Below are positions 24,614-33,753 of a stretch of 64,000 nucleotides of DNA, piece after piece. The stretch lies in the NCBI RefSeq assembly GCF_025215155.1, contig NZ_JALHAM010000118.1; one strand, written 5' to 3'. A program made the position numbers and the translations under genes. The DNA is from Dryocola clanedunensis. GTDB taxonomy: Bacteria > Pseudomonadota > Gammaproteobacteria > Enterobacterales > Enterobacteriaceae. Positions within the stretch are counted from its first letter, which is position 1, and the number at the start of each line of letters is the position of its first letter. The notes below the pieces were generated by a model, which saw only the letters and a list, made by a program, of their open reading frames with translations, searched no databases and had not been told where the DNA came from.

Positions 24614-25753
24614 ATGAAAATTGTAATCGCTCCAGATTCCTGGAAAGAGAGCCTCAGTGCTCTGGAGGTGGCGACACAGATAGAAGCTGGTTTTCGGGAG
24701 ATTTTCCCGGATGCCGACTACGTGAAGCTGCCCGTTGCGGATGGAGGCGAAGGGACGGTAGAAGCAATGGTTGCCGCAACAGACGGCAGGATCGTTGAAC
24801 TTGACGTCACCGGGCCGCTCGGTCAACCCGTTAATTCGTTTTATGGACTTTCCGGCGACGGGCAGAGCGCGTTTATCGAGATGGCCGCAGCCAGCGGTCT
24901 GGAGCAGGTTCCTGCAGGGCAGCGTAACCCGCTCGCGACAACATCCTGGGGGACGGGCGAGCTGATTCGCCATGCGCTGGACGAAGGTGTCAATCATATC
25001 ATTATTGGTATTGGCGGCAGCGCGACCAATGACGGCGGCATTGGGATGGTGCAGGCGCTCGGTGCCAGACTACTTGATAAAAAAGGTGAAGCGCTGGGGC
25101 ACGGCGGTGGCGAACTGACCAGGCTTGCAAGCATTGACGTCAGTGAGCTGGATAAGCGCCTGAAAGCATGCCGCATTGAGGTCGCCTGCGATGTCACCAA
25201 TCCGTTAATCGGTGACAACGGAGCATCAGCGGTCTTCGGGCCACAGAAGGGCGCAACGCCTGAGATGGTGAAGCAGCTGGATGAGGCTCTGGCGCACTAC
25301 GCAAAAATTATTGCCCGCGATCTGTATATAGATGTTTTGTCGCTGGATGGCGGTGGGGCCGCGGGTGGCATGGGAGCAGCATTGTACGCTTTTTGCGCAG
25401 CGGAGCTTCGTCAGGGAATTGAAATCGTGACCGAGGCGTTAGGGCTGGATGCTCTGGTTCGCGATGCGGATCTGGTGATCACCGGGGAAGGGCGTATTGA
25501 TAGCCAGAGCATCCACGGTAAAGTCCCTGTCGGCGTGGCCAGGGTCGCGAAGCGCTATGGTAAGCCTGTTATTGGCATTGCCGGAAGCCTGACGGCAGAT
25601 GCAGGTGTTGTGCATGAGCACGGCCTGGATGCAGTGTTTAGCGTACTCTCTTCTATCTGTACGCTGGAAGAGGCGCTGGAAAATGCCGGTGATAATCTGC
25701 GTGTCGCGGCGAGAAATATCGCCGCGACGCTCGCAATGGGACGTGCTATGTAA
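24614..25753 (+). CDS. garK: Glycerate 2-kinase
   Basis: Phosphorylates D-glycerate to 2-phosphoglycerate, the last dedicated step of glucarate and galactarate breakdown (GarK/GlxK family). It is 379 aa from the start at 24614 (MKIVIAPDSWKESL). Family motifs: PVADGGEGTVEAM, IGIGGSATNDGG, VACDVTNPLIGDNGAS, FGPQKGAT, GAAGGMGAAL and TGEGRIDSQSIHGKVP. In E. coli K-12 garK is in the gar operon; here it sits 59 bp after gudD as the last gene of the gud operon. Confidence 0.9.
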   Translation: MKIVIAPDSWKESLSALEVATQIEAGFREIFPDADYVKLPVADGGEGTVEAMVAATDGRIVELDVTGPLGQPVNSFYGLSGDGQSAFIEMAAASGLEQVPAGQRNPLATTSWGTGELIRHALDEGVNHIIIGIGGSATNDGGIGMVQALGARLLDKKGEALGHGGGELTRLASIDVSELDKRLKACRIEVACDVTNPLIGDNGASAVFGPQKGATPEMVKQLDEALAHYAKIIARDLYIDVLSLDGGGAAGGMGAALYAFCAAELRQGIEIVTEALGLDALVRDADLVITGEGRIDSQSIHGKVPVGVARVAKRYGKPVIGIAGSLTADAGVVHEHGLDAVFSVLSSICTLEEALENAGDNLRVAARNIAATLAMGRAM

Positions 25754-25765
25754 CGTGGTATGCGT

Positions 25766-25797
25766 TCCGTTGGATGACGCAAGCGCCATCCAACGGA
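25766..25797. terminator. Hairpin between garK and the araC-type gene
   Basis: Perfect 11-bp stem TCCGTTGGATG/CATCCAACGGA with a 10-nt loop. It lies between convergent genes and probably terminates one or both. The inner GGATG...CATCC is reminiscent of the REP family. Confidence 0.65.
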
Positions 25798-25813
25798 CAA
25801 AATTGATGAACGC

Positions 25814-26155
25814 TTAAGCGACTTTACTTTCGTGCATTTTCCGGTAGGCGGAAGGGGATATGTTGTACTTTTTGCCGAAAATCCGCGTGAAAGATTGCTG
25901 AGAGTCAAAGCCGTATCGCTCGGAAATATCAACGATCCGATCGTTGCTGTTCAGCAGGTCGGCGGCGGCAAGCATCATTTTACGGTCCCTGATCCAGGTG
26001 CCCATGCTCTTCCCTGTCGTGCTCGTAAACATCCGTTGTAGGTACCACTTCGAATAACCCGAGTGTTTTGCCACATCTTCGATTCTTAGCGGTTTATCCA
26101 TATTCTCTTCAATCCACTCAATCAGGGATTCCATAAAGTTAGCGGGCATGGACAT
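25814..26155 (-). CDS. RamA/MarA/SoxS-like AraC-family activator
   Basis: Stand-alone 113-aa DNA-binding protein with two helix-turn-helix units (about residues 26-47 and 75-99) and no effector domain, as in MarA, SoxS and RamA. Shared signatures: LIEWIEENMDKPLRIEDVAKHSGYSKWYLQRMF and YGFDSQQSFTRIF. The length equals that of RamA, but the sequence differs clearly. A strong AAAGGAGGAG site precedes the ATG. It is the second gene after an unknown small gene (12-bp gap) and divergent from a RamR-like repressor. Regulation of efflux or stress genes is inferred from family and context only. Confidence 0.85.
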   Translation of the reverse strand: MSMPANFMESLIEWIEENMDKPLRIEDVAKHSGYSKWYLQRMFTSTTGKSMGTWIRDRKMMLAAADLLNSNDRIVDISERYGFDSQQSFTRIFGKKYNISPSAYRKMHESKVA

Positions 26156-26167
26156 TTCTCCTCCTTT

Positions 26168-26572
26168 CTATGAATTTGCCGACTGGCTGTCGGTTAATGC
26201 TTCCCACCAGGCAAAAGAGGCCTGCCCGGTATTCAACCCGACGACTCTGCCCATTTGCGGTGTAACAAGCTGGTAAGGCTTGTCGTGACTGGCTGCGGTA
26301 ATACGCTCGTAGGGGCCATACCAGGTATGGTTAGACAAACAAAATCGTCCGGCATGGCCTGGGAGCATGACTCTGGCAATCAGATCGGCGGTGATTCTTT
26401 CCAGACGTGAGCCGCCGGGCAATTTGCCAAACTCGGCCATAGAAAAGAATTTGCTAAAGCCGCTAACGTTACCTGCAGGCATGATGATCACCAGAATTAC
26501 GATTATTAACAAAAGGGCCGCTGAAAGCGGTATTTTCAGAAAAAGTGAACTTGTTATTGAGTGAGTGAACAC
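26168..26572 (-). CDS. Small unrecognised protein upstream of the RamA-like gene
   Basis: I do not recognise a family. The longest frame (GTG at 26572, 134 aa) has a hydrophobic segment at about residues 12-33, like a signal anchor, then a soluble part rich in Gly, Trp and aromatic residues (SNHTWYGPYERI, NTGQASFAWWEAL). The apparent promoter places the transcript start near 26568, which excludes that GTG; an ATG at 26480-26482 with GGTGA in front would give about 104 aa without the membrane segment. The start is therefore unresolved. The stop lies 12 bp before the AraC-type gene, so the two form an operon. Confidence 0.55.
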   Translation of the reverse strand: MFTHSITSSLFLKIPLSAALLLIIVILVIIMPAGNVSGFSKFFSMAEFGKLPGGSRLERITADLIARVMLPGHAGRFCLSNHTWYGPYERITAASHDKPYQLVTPQMGRVVGLNTGQASFAWWEALTDSQSANS

Positions 26573-26602
26573 TCATTATAGGAGGCGATTGTTCACCGTC
26601 AA
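26557..26602 (-). promoter_or_regulatory. Promoter with overlapping RamR-type operator
   Basis: Minus-strand TTGACG (26597-26602), 16 bp, perfect TATAAT (26575-26580). Overlapping the -10 and start region is TTGAGTG-N6-CACTCAT (26557-26576), one base off the ATGAGTG-N6-CACTCAT arrangement reported for RamR at the Salmonella ramA promoter. A further dyad TGACA-TTTT-TGTCA (26603-26616) lies just upstream of the -35. Confidence 0.65.
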
Positions 26603-26721
26603 TGACATTTTTGTCAGCGAAATGTTAACCGCTGCCTTTCGGGTGATGTTTTAACATAGTTGCCCAAACGTCAGGGAACATGGTTTAATTTTGTATATAT
26701 TCGCAAGGTTTGTGAGGAAAT

Positions 26722-27294
26722 GTGGCTCGCCCGAAAAGTGAAGATAAACGTTTAGCGCTTCTTGAAGCAGCAAAGGTAGCGGTGGCTGAATTTGGGTTAG
26801 GGGCGGCAACGTCGCTGATTGCTAAAAATGCCGGCGTCGCGGAAGGGACGCTGTTTCGCTATTTTCCTACCAAGGATGAATTATTGAATGCGCTCTATCT
26901 GTATCTGAAAACGGATCTGGGCGTGACGATGATGAAGAATTTTCAGGCTGATGCCTCGGTGAAAGAGCGCGCACGTAAGGTCTGGAGCGGCTTTATTGAC
27001 TGGGGCCTGGTTCATCCGAAAGCCAGCAAGGCGATGCGCCAGTTGGCGGTGTCAGACAAAATCACCCAGGAAACCAAAGACAGCGTTGCGCGCATTCACC
27101 CTGAATTGCGCAAGCTTGCGGAAGATTGCATTACCAACGAGTTTTTGTCCTGCGGGCTGTCGGCTTTTGGCGACGCAATCTTTTTCTCGCTGGCGGAGAC
27201 CACGGCAGAATTTGCCTCCCGGGAGCCTGAAAAAGCCACTGATTACAAAGCTGCTGGCTTTGAAGCAATGTGGCGGGCCATGTCTCGCGACTAA
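26722..27294 (+). CDS. RamR-like TetR-family repressor
   Basis: TetR-type repressor of 190 aa, GTG start with GAGGAAAT in front. The N-terminus MARPKSEDKRLALLEAA and the helix-turn-helix region (about residues 26-48, NAGVAEGTLFRYFPTKDELLNALYLYLK) closely resemble RamR of Salmonella and Klebsiella. Similarity continues in the ligand domain (RQLAVSDKIT, GDAIFFSLAETTAEFASREP, GFEAMWRA). It is divergent from the unknown gene/AraC pair. The operator between them matches RamR geometry, so repression of that pair is the likely role. The genomic site differs from the classical ramRA locus. Confidence 0.85.
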   Translation: MARPKSEDKRLALLEAAKVAVAEFGLGAATSLIAKNAGVAEGTLFRYFPTKDELLNALYLYLKTDLGVTMMKNFQADASVKERARKVWSGFIDWGLVHPKASKAMRQLAVSDKITQETKDSVARIHPELRKLAEDCITNEFLSCGLSAFGDAIFFSLAETTAEFASREPEKATDYKAAGFEAMWRAMSRD

Positions 27295-27302
27295 GATGGT
27301 TC

Positions 27303-27321
27303 AGCCTGCGTTACGCAGGCT
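27303..27321. terminator. Hairpin between the tetR-type gene and barA
   Basis: Perfect 8-bp stem AGCCTGCG/CGCAGGCT with a 3-nt loop between the convergent genes; its end overlaps the barA stop codon. No T-run, so terminator function is uncertain. Confidence 0.45.
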
Positions 27322-30079
27322 AGCTCAGCATCTTTTGCGCTTCTTTGGAGACATTATCCATTTCATCCAGTAATTCCAGCAGCTCCGGCTCCAGATCTTG
27401 CGGGGCCACGCCGCTGCGCATTTCATGTTCCAACGTCAGACAAATTTTCTTGAGCTTAGGGACTCCGCTGTAGCTGCAACTCCCGTGTAGCTTGTGAATA
27501 ATATCGACCAGCCCCTCAGGATTTTCGCCCACCAGCTGTTCCTCCACGGTGTTCCGTACCTCAGGCAGGAAGGCCAGCAGCATTTGCAGCATCTCACGAG
27601 CGAGGTCTGGTTTGTTGGCTGCCTGCCGCATCGCAAGCGTCCAGTCCAGGGTCTGGTTAGCCGTGTTGTTTTGCTGCGTCAGATCCGGCAGCAGCGCAGG
27701 CTGGGATGTCACGATGCTGCCGGGCTGATAGCGCATCAGCAAATTGAGCAGCTTCGATTCCTCAATGGGTTTAGCGAGATAGTCATTCATTCCGGCACTG
27801 AGTAATTTTTCTTTCTGGCCTGCCATAGCATGGGCAGTGACGGCTATCACTGGCGTTTGCTGGTGATGTGGGATTTGCCGGATCAGCTCGCAGGCGCGGA
27901 TGCCGTCCATTTCTGGCATCTGAATATCCATCAGTATGATGTCAATCTGCATCTGTTTAGCCTGGTCAATGGCCTGTAGACCGCTTTCACACAGCACAAC
28001 GTTTTGCACCTGATCTTCAAGCAGCGCGCCAATCAATTTCAGATTCGCCAGATTATCGTCCACGGCCATGACCGTCATAGGCAGCTTGCCTGAGGCAGCC
28101 CCATCGGCCAGCGCCGGTGGCTTACTGAATGCGCGGTCAGCCAGTATTGGCAACAGGCGAGTGGAGGTTATCGGTTTCAGCAGACAGGCGGCCACCCCGC
28201 GGCTTTTCAAATCCTCTGCGCTGACCTGGGCATGGCACGGCAGAGCCAGGATCAGACAATCCGTCATGGTTGTCGCCTGCTGCAACTTCGGATCGTCCAT
28301 CGTCAAAGTATCTTTAAACGTAATGGGTACGCCGATGAGCAGAATATCGTAATGCTCCTCCGGCAGCGTACTGAATAACGGGCTGTAGACGACGGAGAGC
28401 GGCGTGTCGGCGAGAAGGTTCATTGTACTCTGCGCCGCCGCGGCATTTTGCTCGACATAAGCAATACGCTTTCCTGCCAGGTGGTCGGTGGAATAACCAT
28501 CGATCGCGGCATTGGGATTTAAATCCAGATTGATATGGAACCAGAAGGTTGACCCTCTGTTCGGCTGGCTGTGGAAGGAGATATCCCCCCCCATCTCATT
28601 GACCAGCTTCTGGGTGATGACCAGTCCCAGACCGGTGCCACCATGGCGACGAGAGATGCTGGCATCCGCCTGGCGGAAGGCCTGGAACAGCCGCGACTGC
28701 TCACGTTCAGGAATGCCGATGCCGGTATCGTGGATCTGCATTTCAATCTGAACTTTGTTGTTGCCAAGCGATCGTTTCTCCACCAGCAAATCGATATTGC
28801 CGCTTTCGGTAAACTTAATCGCGTTTCCGACCAGGTTGGTAATGACCTGTTGCATACGCAGCGGGTCACCAATCACGTTATCCGGCACGTCGTTTTTGAT
28901 ATTGAGCGTCAGCTCCAGCCCTTTATCGTGGGCTGCATGCGCAAGCAGCGTCACCACCTCATCAAGGGTGTTACGCAGAGGGAAAGGAATGCTTTCGAGA
29001 ATGAGCTTGCCGGCCTCAAGTTTAGAGAAGTCGAGAACGTCATTGATGATGGTCAGCAGGTTATTTGCCGAGCGTTCAATCGTGTGCAGATGGTCTCGCT
29101 GTGTCGCGTTGAGATCGGTTTTTAGCGTCAGGCGGGTAAAGCCAATCACGCCATTAAGCGGCGTACGCAGTTCGTGGGACATATTGGCGAGGAACTCAGA
29201 CTTGATGCGGGCCGCTTCCTGGGCGCGCTTCTTCGCAAGATCCAGCTCAACGTTCTGGATTTCCATCTGCTCCAGGGTTTCACGCAGATCGGAAGTGGCC
29301 TGGTCGATATTGTGCTGCATCTCCTCGTGGTAGGCGGTCAGTGACATCGCCATCGAGTTTATCCCGTTCTTAAGCATATCCAGCTCGCCGAGCATGAAAC
29401 CTTCGACGCGGCTATCAAGCTGGCCTCTTCTGATACGGTCAACCGTGTTCACCATGTTGCGGATGGGGCTTGTTACATCTCGCATCAGGCGGTAGGCAAA
29501 CAGCATTGCGATGCCGACGCAGAACAGCATCATCATGGTGGAAACAAAAATTTCCCGGTACTGCTGCAGGCGCACCGACTTCAAATCCAGTTCCATGGCG
29601 ACATAACCCAGAGTATTACCGTTCTGCTTGGCGTCGACAGCTTCGGACTCATCGGGCGAGTAGCTTTCAGAAATGATAGGCGTGCGCAGGATGATGACAT
29701 CGCCCTCACGGGTCACGCTTAAACTTCTTGGGATTTTCTCCCCGGCGGGCAGTTGCAGAACTGACGAGTTAAGTTTGAAATTTGAGGTGACAAACAGCCT
29801 GTTGTTCTCATCAAAAACTGAAATCCCGCGGACAATATCCGAGTGGCGTCGATGCAGGACGCTGATCAGCTCATGAATAGACTCCCGGTTGTGGAAGTTC
29901 ATACCGTATTCACTCGATACGGCAAGCGGCTCAATGATATTGGTGCCGGCATCTTCAAGCTGACGCTGTAAGTCGTTGTAACGATGGACAACGAAGAAAG
30001 TACTGAGCAGCAAGCCGATCATTAGCGTAGGCGCCAGAATCAGGATCATCATGCGTGCCCGCAGGCTGTAGTTGGTCAT
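27320..30079 (-). CDS. barA: Hybrid sensor histidine kinase BarA
   Basis: Inner-membrane tripartite sensor kinase that responds to short-chain carboxylates and phosphorylates UvrY, which activates csrB and csrC. It is 919 aa (918 in E. coli). Order: two membrane segments around a periplasmic domain (residues 9-30 and 175-195), HAMP, dimerisation domain with the His in NMSHELRTPLNG (about 302), ATPase domain (DTGIGIP, GGTGLGLVI), degenerate and true receiver domains (Asp in ILMDIQMPEMDG, about 718), and an HPt domain (HKLHGSCSYSG, about 861). Its indirect target csrB is in this window. Confidence 0.97.
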   Translation of the reverse strand: MTNYSLRARMMILILAPTLMIGLLLSTFFVVHRYNDLQRQLEDAGTNIIEPLAVSSEYGMNFHNRESIHELISVLHRRHSDIVRGISVFDENNRLFVTSNFKLNSSVLQLPAGEKIPRSLSVTREGDVIILRTPIISESYSPDESEAVDAKQNGNTLGYVAMELDLKSVRLQQYREIFVSTMMMLFCVGIAMLFAYRLMRDVTSPIRNMVNTVDRIRRGQLDSRVEGFMLGELDMLKNGINSMAMSLTAYHEEMQHNIDQATSDLRETLEQMEIQNVELDLAKKRAQEAARIKSEFLANMSHELRTPLNGVIGFTRLTLKTDLNATQRDHLHTIERSANNLLTIINDVLDFSKLEAGKLILESIPFPLRNTLDEVVTLLAHAAHDKGLELTLNIKNDVPDNVIGDPLRMQQVITNLVGNAIKFTESGNIDLLVEKRSLGNNKVQIEMQIHDTGIGIPEREQSRLFQAFRQADASISRRHGGTGLGLVITQKLVNEMGGDISFHSQPNRGSTFWFHINLDLNPNAAIDGYSTDHLAGKRIAYVEQNAAAAQSTMNLLADTPLSVVYSPLFSTLPEEHYDILLIGVPITFKDTLTMDDPKLQQATTMTDCLILALPCHAQVSAEDLKSRGVAACLLKPITSTRLLPILADRAFSKPPALADGAASGKLPMTVMAVDDNLANLKLIGALLEDQVQNVVLCESGLQAIDQAKQMQIDIILMDIQMPEMDGIRACELIRQIPHHQQTPVIAVTAHAMAGQKEKLLSAGMNDYLAKPIEESKLLNLLMRYQPGSIVTSQPALLPDLTQQNNTANQTLDWTLAMRQAANKPDLAREMLQMLLAFLPEVRNTVEEQLVGENPEGLVDIIHKLHGSCSYSGVPKLKKICLTLEHEMRSGVAPQDLEPELLELLDEMDNVSKEAQKMLS

Positions 30080-30138
30080 GGGGTTCCGATATGGGACAAT
30101 TGAGACAACAGTTTAAATTTAAGAGCTCATCTCTATCT

Positions 30139-31452
30139 ATGGCGCAATTCTACTCTGCAAAGCGACGTGTTACGACTCGTCAGATCATAACTGTGACGGT
30201 TAATGACCTCGACCCTTTTGGGCAGGGGGTCGCGCGTCACAACGGAAAAGCGCTGTTTATCACCGGTGCGCTGCCGGGTGAGCAGGCAGAAGTCACCCTC
30301 ACTGACGATAAACGCAACTTTTCTCAGGCGGTGGTCAAGCGTCGTTTAAGTGACAGCCCGGAGCGTGTTGCACCACGCTGTCCGCATTTTGGCGTCTGTG
30401 GTGGTTGCCAGCAGCAGCATGCCAGCGTTTCACTTCAGCAGCAGGCAAAATCGCGGGCGCTGGCCCGTATGATGGGAACGCGTGATGCCCCGCGTGAAGT
30501 GAATGAGATTATTTCTGGCGAGCCATGGGGCTATCGCCGTCGCGCGCGCCTGAGCCTGAATTTCCATCTGAAGTCGCAAACTTTGCAGATGGGATTTCGC
30601 AAAGCGAGCGACAAAGAGCTGGTGGATATCCAACAGTGCCCCGTGCTGGTGCCCCAGCTTGAAGCATTGATCAAACCTTTGCGTAAATGTCTGTCAGAAC
30701 TAAAAGCCGTGCGTAAATTAGGGCATGTTGAACTGGTGCTGGCAGATAGCGGCCCGCTGATGGTTTTGCGTCATCTCATCCCGCTGGAACCCGCCGATCG
30801 ACAAAAACTGGAACAATTCTCGCATTCTGCTGGGCTTGCGCTATTTTTAGCACCCGACAGTGAAACGCTTGAGGCGACCGGGAGCACAGCACCCTGGTAT
30901 GAATCAGACGGTCTACGATTAAGTTTCAGCCCGCGTGATTTTATCCAGGTGAACGACGGGGTGAATCAGCAGATGGTCGCTCGCGCTATCGAATGGCTGG
31001 ACGTACAGCCGACGGATCGGGTGCTGGATCTGTTCTGTGGCATGGGTAATTTTACGCTGCCGCTGGCAAAACGAGCGGCAAGCGTGGTTGGGGTGGAAGG
31101 CGTTGCTGCGCTGGTGGCGAAAGGCGAATATAATGCACAAAATAATTCGCTGAAAAATGTCACATTCTTTCATGAAAATCTGGAGGAGGATGTGACGCGT
31201 CATGTCTGGGCGGCACAAGGATTCGATAAAATCTTACTCGATCCTGCCCGGGCCGGCGCGCCAGGCGTGATGCAGCATGTCATTAATCTTGCCCCTGAGA
31301 AGGTGGTGTATGTGTCATGTAACCCCACTACGCTAGCCCGAGACAGCGAAGCACTGCTGGCGGCGGGTTATCAGATTCAGCGGCTGGCAATGCTCGACAT
31401 GTTTCCCCACACGGGGCACCTGGAGTCAATGGCGCTTTTCGAGCGCATTTAA
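30139..31452 (+). CDS. rlmD: 23S rRNA (uracil-C5)-methyltransferase RlmD (U1939)
   Basis: SAM- and 4Fe-4S-dependent methyltransferase for U1939 of 23S rRNA. The start at 30139 (MAQFYSAKRR) gives 437 aa (433 in E. coli); longer in-frame starts overlapping barA are rejected. Visible: the N-terminal TRAM domain (GQGVARHNGKALFI), the cluster motif CPHFGVCGGCQQQH, the SAM loop VLDLFCGMGNFTLPLA, and the catalytic Cys in VYVSCNPTTLARD. It is divergent from barA and followed 51 bp later by relA. Confidence 0.95.
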   Translation: MAQFYSAKRRVTTRQIITVTVNDLDPFGQGVARHNGKALFITGALPGEQAEVTLTDDKRNFSQAVVKRRLSDSPERVAPRCPHFGVCGGCQQQHASVSLQQQAKSRALARMMGTRDAPREVNEIISGEPWGYRRRARLSLNFHLKSQTLQMGFRKASDKELVDIQQCPVLVPQLEALIKPLRKCLSELKAVRKLGHVELVLADSGPLMVLRHLIPLEPADRQKLEQFSHSAGLALFLAPDSETLEATGSTAPWYESDGLRLSFSPRDFIQVNDGVNQQMVARAIEWLDVQPTDRVLDLFCGMGNFTLPLAKRAASVVGVEGVAALVAKGEYNAQNNSLKNVTFFHENLEEDVTRHVWAAQGFDKILLDPARAGAPGVMQHVINLAPEKVVYVSCNPTTLARDSEALLAAGYQIQRLAMLDMFPHTGHLESMALFERI

Positions 31453-31503
31453 ACGGTTGATCGGGCCTGGGGGCCTGAGGCATGTAACCGACAGGAGAGG
31501 ACA

Positions 31504-33735
31504 ATGGTTGCGGTAAGAAGTGCACATCTCAACAAAGCTGGCGAATTTGCGCCCGATAAATGGATTGCGAGTCTCGGGATCACTAACCAGCAGTCATGTG
31601 AGCGCTTAGCCGAAACCTGGCGTTATTGCGAACAACAGACAAAAGGCCATCCCGACGCGGAGCTGCTGCTGTGGCGCGGCGTCGAGATGGTAGAAATCCT
31701 CTCCATGCTCAGTATGGATAACGACACGCTGCGAGCGTCGCTGCTGTTCCCGCTTGCGGATGCCAACGTCGTTACCGAAGACGTGATGAGGGAGAGCATT
31801 GATAACCAGGTTGTGACGCTAATCCACGGCGTGCGCGACATGGCTGCTATTCGTCAGCTGAAAGCCGCCCATACCGATTCTGTCTCTGCTGAACAGGTCG
31901 ATAACGTTCGCCGCATGCTGTTGGCTATGGTGGATGACTTCCGCTGCGTCGTTATTAAACTTGCCGAACGTATCGCCCACCTGCGTGAAGTGAAAGATGC
32001 GCCGGAAGATGAACGCGTGCTGGCGGCGAAAGAATGTACCAATATTTATGCCCCGCTTGCCAACCGCCTCGGCATCGGCCAGCTGAAATGGGAGCTGGAG
32101 GATTACTGTTTCCGCTACCTCCATCCGGCGGAATACAAGCGTATAGCTAAGCTGCTGCACGAGCGTCGTATCGACCGTGAGCACTACATTGATGATTTTG
32201 TCGGATCGCTGCGTAAATCGATGAAAGAAGAGGGCGTGAAAGCCGAAGTCTATGGCCGCCCGAAACACATCTACAGCATCTGGCGCAAAATGCAGAAGAA
32301 GGCTCTGGCCTTCGATGAGCTGTTCGACGTACGTGCGGTTCGCATCGTGGCAGAGCGTCTGCAAGATTGCTACGCCGCGCTGGGTATCGTGCACACGCAT
32401 TTCCGCCATCTGCCGGACGAGTTCGACGACTACGTGGCCAACCCGAAACCAAACGGCTACCAGTCCATCCATACGGTAGTGCTGGGGCCGAACGGCAAAA
32501 CCATCGAAATCCAGATCCGCACCAAACAGATGCATGAAGAGTCGGAGCTGGGCGTCGCTGCTCACTGGAAATACAAAGAGGGTAACGCACGCAGCGGCAG
32601 CACCGGACATGAAGATCGTATCGCCTGGCTGCGGAAGCTGATTGCCTGGCAGGAAGAGATGGCGGACTCCGGCGAAATGCTCGACGAGGTGCGCAGCCAG
32701 GTCTTCGACGATCGGGTTTACGTGTTTACCCCCAAAGGGGATGTTGTCGATCTGCCAGCCGGCTCCACGCCGCTCGACTTTGCCTACCACATCCACAGCG
32801 ATGTGGGGCACCGCTGCATAGGTGCCAAGATTGGCGGCCGCATCGTGCCGTTCACCTACCAGTTACAGATGGGCGATCAGGTCGATATCATCACCCAGAA
32901 GCAGCCGAACCCAAGCCGCGACTGGCTGAACCCGAATCTCGGTTACGTCACCACCAGCCGCGGGCGCGCCAAGATCCACAACTGGTTCCGCAAGCAGGAT
33001 CGTGACAAAAACATTCTGGCCGGCCGCCAGATCCTCGACGATGAGATCGAGCGGTTGGGCATCAGCCTGAAAGAGGCGGAAAAACACCTGCTGCCGCGCT
33101 ACAACTTCAACGAAATTGAAGAGCTGCTGGCGGCGATTGGCGGCGGCGATATTCGTCTTAATCAGATGAGTAACTTCCTGCAGGCGCAGTTTAACAAGCC
33201 GACCGCTGCCGAACAGGACGAGCAGGCGCTTCGCCAGCTGGAGAAAAAATCGTCCAGCCAGCATCACTCCCGCAGTAAGGACAATGGGCGTGTGGTGGTG
33301 GAAGGCGTAGGCAATCTGATGCATCACATTGCGCGCTGCTGCCAGCCAATCCCCGGCGACGAAATTATCGGCTTCATCACCCAGGGGCGCGGTATCTCCA
33401 TCCACCGTGCGGACTGCGATCAGCTCACCGATCTGCAATCCCACGCGCCGGAACGCATCGTGGATGCCGTCTGGGGTGAAAGCTACTCCAGCGGCTATTC
33501 GCTGGTAGTGCGGGTGACGGCGAACGACCGCAGCGGCCTGCTGCGCGATATCACGACCATTCTGGCAAACGAGAAGGTGAACGTGCTGGGCGTGGCAAGC
33601 CGCAGCGACACCAAACAGCAGCTGGCGACCATCGACATGAACATTGAAATCTATAACCTGCAGGTGCTGGGCCGCGTGCTCGGCAAGCTGAACCAGGTGC
33701 CGGATATCATCGATGCGAAGCGGCTTCACGGCTGA
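31504..33735 (+). CDS. relA: GTP pyrophosphokinase RelA
   Basis: Ribosome-associated (p)ppGpp synthetase that triggers the stringent response to uncharged tRNA. It is 743 aa (744 in E. coli). Order: inactive HD-like pseudo-hydrolase (the usual HD motif is replaced around FPLADANV), synthetase domain (YGRPKHIYSIWRKM, RIVAERLQDCYAALG, GYQSIHTVVLGP), TGS domain (VYVFTPKGDVVDLPAGSTPLDFAY), a zinc-finger region (HIARCCQPIPGDEIIGF) and a C-terminal ACT/RRM domain. Transcribed with rlmD upstream; a REP pair separates it from mazG. Confidence 0.97.
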   Translation: MVAVRSAHLNKAGEFAPDKWIASLGITNQQSCERLAETWRYCEQQTKGHPDAELLLWRGVEMVEILSMLSMDNDTLRASLLFPLADANVVTEDVMRESIDNQVVTLIHGVRDMAAIRQLKAAHTDSVSAEQVDNVRRMLLAMVDDFRCVVIKLAERIAHLREVKDAPEDERVLAAKECTNIYAPLANRLGIGQLKWELEDYCFRYLHPAEYKRIAKLLHERRIDREHYIDDFVGSLRKSMKEEGVKAEVYGRPKHIYSIWRKMQKKALAFDELFDVRAVRIVAERLQDCYAALGIVHTHFRHLPDEFDDYVANPKPNGYQSIHTVVLGPNGKTIEIQIRTKQMHEESELGVAAHWKYKEGNARSGSTGHEDRIAWLRKLIAWQEEMADSGEMLDEVRSQVFDDRVYVFTPKGDVVDLPAGSTPLDFAYHIHSDVGHRCIGAKIGGRIVPFTYQLQMGDQVDIITQKQPNPSRDWLNPNLGYVTTSRGRAKIHNWFRKQDRDKNILAGRQILDDEIERLGISLKEAEKHLLPRYNFNEIEELLAAIGGGDIRLNQMSNFLQAQFNKPTAAEQDEQALRQLEKKSSSQHHSRSKDNGRVVVEGVGNLMHHIARCCQPIPGDEIIGFITQGRGISIHRADCDQLTDLQSHAPERIVDAVWGESYSSGYSLVVRVTANDRSGLLRDITTILANEKVNVLGVASRSDTKQQLATIDMNIEIYNLQVLGRVLGKLNQVPDIIDAKRLHG

Positions 33736-33753
33736 CCTGGTACTCCTGGCCTG

